From JBDHAC01 sp039589195 (lineage in GTDB: Bacteria; Gemmatimonadota; Gemmatimonadetes; Palauibacterales; Palauibacteraceae): 7,298 nucleotides of DNA. Below are positions 4,915 through 7,298 of this stretch, in pieces. Location of the stretch: NCBI GenBank assembly GCA_039589195.1, contig JBDHHV010000167.1, positions 1-7,298 of the forward strand. Direction: 5' to 3'. Both the position numbers and the translations under genes were made by a program. The notes beneath the pieces are model-generated. The model was not told where the DNA came from. It saw only the letters and a program-made list of their open reading frames with translations, and searched no databases. Position 1 is the first letter of the stretch. Every line of letters begins with the position of its first letter.

Positions 4915-7143
4915 CTACCGCCTGGACACGCCGGGCCCGAAGGAAGCAGACAACGCGGTCGATCGATCGACCAGCCCGCGCGCTACGTCGATCCGCAGTA
5001 GCACTCCACCCGGTATTCCGAGGCGGAAGCCGAGCCCGGCGTCCGCCTGAAGCGGCGACGTCCCGAGCGTAGCGTCCGGCCGAGTGCTCGCGTGCGCGAG
5101 ATCAAGGAAGACGGCGGCCCCGAAGTCGAAGGGCTCCTCGTGAGCGGCCCACCATACCGTCTCCAACCCACCGTACAGGAGGCCACGGCCGAACATCGGC
5201 CCGGTGAAGACCCCGTCGTCGAGCAGTCGATGCGCGCGGGCCAGCGGGGGTCTGCCTGATCCCGTGCCAGCGCCCGGCCAGACGGCGCGAGGAGCGCCCC
5301 GCGTCACGTACGAGCCACCAACGCGGGACTGCAAGACGAACCCACGATGCTCGAGCCGTGAGATCCACCGCACCTCGAGGTCGCCGCGCGTGAACGGGGA
5401 ACGGTCGGCTCGAGGCAGCCAAGCTTCTCCACCAAGGCTCACGTCGATTCGGTCATCGGCCCCGCGCAGGTAAAGCTCGAGGCCCAGTGCGCCCCAGGTT
5501 CCTCGTTGAGCCCAGCGATCGAGCGCGAGGGTGCCGGACCACCGTACGGTGGGCGAGATCCAGGTCGAGAAACCGACGAAAGCGCGGCTTCGCTCCTCCA
5601 CGTCGACAGCCGCGAGCGCGCTCGAAGCCGGGGGCGGAGAGGCCTCGGGTGCGCGCCCATAAGAGTAGCTTTCGCGCTCCGTGAAGGCCCCGATCTTCCA
5701 GACGCCCGGAGCGTACAACCGTCCCGGTGTCGCCAGTTCGATCCCGATCAATCGTCGTGCCCCTTCCCAGCGCCAGCGAAGGGTCCACAGCTCGCCACCC
5801 CGAGTCGGCGAGGCTACCGGCAGGCGGAGCCCCTGCCCCAGCAGGGTCCCCACCGTCGTGTGCACTACGGCAGCCTGGACAGGCGGGACGACAGGGCGCT
5901 CGAGTACGGCCGCGCGCACCTCGACACGCCCATCGGCCATAGGGCGATAATCCACCCGCGTCGCCACAGCCGAAGGAAGCATCGAGAGCCGGCGGCGGCT
6001 CAGCTCGAGAGAGCGCCTGGTGAGGCCCTCGCCAGTACGGAGTCCGGAGAGGGCGAGGACGGATGCCTGACGGGTGCGAGTCGGTGAATCCAGCGAGACG
6101 CCGTCGATAAAGACGGGTCCGAGGCGGTTCCAGCCCTGGAGCGCAGCCGATTCGTCCCCCGCCAGGTAGTGGCTCGCGGCTACGAGCTCGATGGCGAGGG
6201 TGTCTTCAGGGTCGAGAGCCACGGCGCGCTCCGCCAGCTCGGTAGCCTCAGCGGCGCGTTGCTGCCGAATCCGGACCCCCGCCAGCTCGCGGAAGGCACG
6301 AGAGTCGTCAGGGCAGATCCGCGTTGCCGTCTCGAGAACCGCTTCGGCGTCTGCCAGCTCGCCGGTACGGGCTTGGCCCACCGCCTGTCGGATCAACATC
6401 GTACAGAGCGACGGCGAAGGGTCCGGTGTGCCCACCCCCGGTACTCCGAGGTCCGTTGCGGCCGGCTCTTCATCATTCGCGGAGTCAGCATCATTCGGAG
6501 AGTCATCCCGAGCGTCGAGCCTCCGCGAGAAATCCATCGCAGCGCTTTGGTCATCAGGCAGGACGAGCATCGCCCATTGATCCGCACCGGACCAGGCTCG
6601 TTCGAATCGATCGACGTGAGACCACTGATACGGAGAGATGGCCGGGTCGTGGTAGACGACCCGATCCTCGATCCACCCCACCACGGTTACGTAGTGGTAA
6701 CGGCCGGGCGCCACCTCGATCAGGGCGATGATCGGACGGCCTCGTGACAGATGGTGCTGCAGCGTTCCGAGGTCCCCACGGAACGGGACGGTCTTCCAGC
6801 CGAGATCGGCCGTAGCCTGCGCGAGATCGCTGGTTCGGATACCCTCGCCGGTCTCGGTGATCAGCCCGGCGAACCGTTCGGGGCGAACGTCGCGATCTCC
6901 CCAGTAACGGAGGGTCATGGCGACCGCGGCTCCCCCACATAGGGCCTCGGTCTGCCCGAGGTAGGGGACATCGAGCACCAGGCCGGAGCCTGCTCGGTCG
7001 TCACCAGGGTGTACGCGGCGCTCGATCTCCTGCGAGGCAACTGTCGACGGCAGGATGGCGAAGACCAGCGCGCCGACCATCAGGCCAGGTCTTGGCCGTC
7101 TGATCATCGACCACTGCCCCACTCGGCCCGGGCGCTCTGTCAT
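4915..7143 (-). CDS. PA2778-like C39 cysteine peptidase with TPR repeats fused to a POTRA/Omp85-like beta-barrel
   Basis: A 742-aa exported protein. Residues 13-37 form a signal peptide (MIRRPRPG, then a hydrophobic stretch, cleavage after VAS). Residues 55-197 are a C39-like papain-fold peptidase: Q64 and C69 in GQTEALCGGAAVAMTLRYWG, H150 in GRYHYVTVVG, D166 in YHDPA, then FERAWSGADQWAMLVLP, which is typical of PA2778-family proteins. An acidic linker (199-245) precedes about three TPRs (246-342). Residues about 344-417 read like a POTRA domain (GLRTGEGLTRRSLELSRRRL, then DGRVEVRAAVLERP). Residues about 425-735 show alternating amphipathic strands with FGRGLLYGGLE, FDFGAAVFLDLAHA and GLGFRLGIPGGVLLRIDV, resembling the end of an Omp85 barrel. 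The start ATG overlaps the upstream stop (TGATG), implying coupling; an ATG at 7107 is an alternative. PA2778-type proteins are normally about 300 aa and end after the TPRs. Confidence 0.85.
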   Translation of the reverse strand: MTERPGRVGQWSMIRRPRPGLMVGALVFAILPSTVASQEIERRVHPGDDRAGSGLVLDVPYLGQTEALCGGAAVAMTLRYWGDRDVRPERFAGLITETGEGIRTSDLAQATADLGWKTVPFRGDLGTLQHHLSRGRPIIALIEVAPGRYHYVTVVGWIEDRVVYHDPAISPYQWSHVDRFERAWSGADQWAMLVLPDDQSAAMDFSRRLDARDDSPNDADSANDEEPAATDLGVPGVGTPDPSPSLCTMLIRQAVGQARTGELADAEAVLETATRICPDDSRAFRELAGVRIRQQRAAEATELAERAVALDPEDTLAIELVAASHYLAGDESAALQGWNRLGPVFIDGVSLDSPTRTRQASVLALSGLRTGEGLTRRSLELSRRRLSMLPSAVATRVDYRPMADGRVEVRAAVLERPVVPPVQAAVVHTTVGTLLGQGLRLPVASPTRGGELWTLRWRWEGARRLIGIELATPGRLYAPGVWKIGAFTERESYSYGRAPEASPPPASSALAAVDVEERSRAFVGFSTWISPTVRWSGTLALDRWAQRGTWGALGLELYLRGADDRIDVSLGGEAWLPRADRSPFTRGDLEVRWISRLEHRGFVLQSRVGGSYVTRGAPRAVWPGAGTGSGRPPLARAHRLLDDGVFTGPMFGRGLLYGGLETVWWAAHEEPFDFGAAVFLDLAHASTRPDATLGTSPLQADAGLGFRLGIPGGVLLRIDVARGLVDRSTALSASFGPGVSRR

Positions 7144-7298
7144 CAAGCCACGAGGATCAGGATAAGCACGAGGAGCCCGATGATGACGACGGTGCTGCTG
7201 ATCACCAGCGACTCGCCCCCTGCCAGGGCGTTTTCCGCTTTCTTCACGCGCGGTGCCAGCCGACGGATCTCCTCATCGGAGAGCGTCGCCGCGGCCGA
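7143..7298 (-). CDS. PA2779-like small membrane protein, C-terminal part (5' end outside window)
   Basis: Fifty-one C-terminal codons are visible, open to the window edge and ending at TGA 7145-7143, which overlaps the next gene's ATG by one base. The protein reads TLSDEEIRRLAPRVKK, then ENALAGGES, then a terminal hydrophobic helix (about residues 31-51 of the visible part, LVISSTVVIIGLLVLILILV). The pattern LSDEE...LA.R...AGG followed by a C-terminal transmembrane segment is that of PA2779-family proteins, which occur directly beside PA2778-type C39 peptidases. That neighbour is present here, and the two observations support each other. Function is unknown in the family. The coupled stop/start suggests the two proteins are made together. 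Confidence 0.8.
   Translation of the reverse strand, partial: SAAATLSDEEIRRLAPRVKKAENALAGGESLVISSTVVIIGLLVLILILVA

Noticed and set aside
4957..4972. 16-bp perfect palindrome GGTCGATCGATCGACC
   Set aside because: It lies inside the coding sequence for the last barrel strand (LVDRST) and is a simple run of GATC/CGAT units, explained by codon choice.
4571..5050. Plus-strand open frame of 159 codons spanning the gap between the two peptidase genes
   Set aside because: It overlaps the ends of both minus-strand genes, has no protein-family features and no convincing ribosome binding site.
5506..6087. Plus-strand open frame of 193 codons opposite the C39/Omp85-like gene
   Set aside because: It is antisense to a gene with strong domain evidence, is Arg/Pro/Ser-rich, and lacks a ribosome binding site and motif.
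1..7298. CRISPR array, tRNA, rRNA, transposase or phage genes
   Set aside because: No regularly spaced repeats, cloverleaf-like segments, rRNA-like stretches, terminal inverted repeats or transposase/integrase proteins were seen on either strand.

Overview
The window is GC-rich chromosomal DNA of a Gram-negative bacterium. It encodes lipoprotein and Sec signal peptides, c-type cytochromes and an outer-membrane beta-barrel. Start-codon use (TTG and GTG as well as ATG) and the style of the Omp85-like sequence suggest a Gemmatimonadota-type or related environmental lineage. That placement is an impression, not a demonstration.

Layout from left to right. (1) Positions 65-1648, minus strand: a family-5 extracytoplasmic solute-binding lipoprotein of a peptide-type ABC importer. 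A translationally coupled start follows at the left edge, but its frame closes after 16 codons. (2) Positions 1649-1985: a divergent intergenic region with a short hairpin. (3) Positions 1986-2921, plus strand: a membrane-anchored diheme cytochrome c starting at TTG. (4) Positions 3020-3586, plus strand: the remains of a flavin-containing monooxygenase, lacking most of its N-terminal part and carrying a nonsense codon and a frameshift. (5) Positions 3525-4646, minus strand: a secreted protein with an HEYLH zinc-metallopeptidase motif, overlapping the tail of the monooxygenase remnant. (6) Positions 4915-7143, minus strand: a 742-residue protein combining a C39-like cysteine peptidase, TPR repeats, a POTRA-like segment and an Omp85-like beta-barrel. 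(7) Positions 7143-7298, minus strand: the C-terminal end of a small PA2779-like membrane protein, whose TGA stop overlaps the ATG of gene 6.

Genes 6 and 7 are the most interesting part. PA2779-like small proteins paired with PA2778-like C39 peptidase/TPR proteins are a known but functionally obscure couple. Here the peptidase protein appears to be extended into a complete POTRA-barrel outer-membrane module. The small partner ends in a Gly-Gly followed by a terminal transmembrane helix. C39 peptidases classically cleave after Gly-Gly, so the partner could be the substrate. This is a hypothesis from sequence only.

The other genes look like unrelated accessory neighbours: nutrient uptake, an orphan electron carrier and a decayed oxidoreductase. 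No tRNA, rRNA, CRISPR array, transposase or convincing intrinsic terminator was seen.
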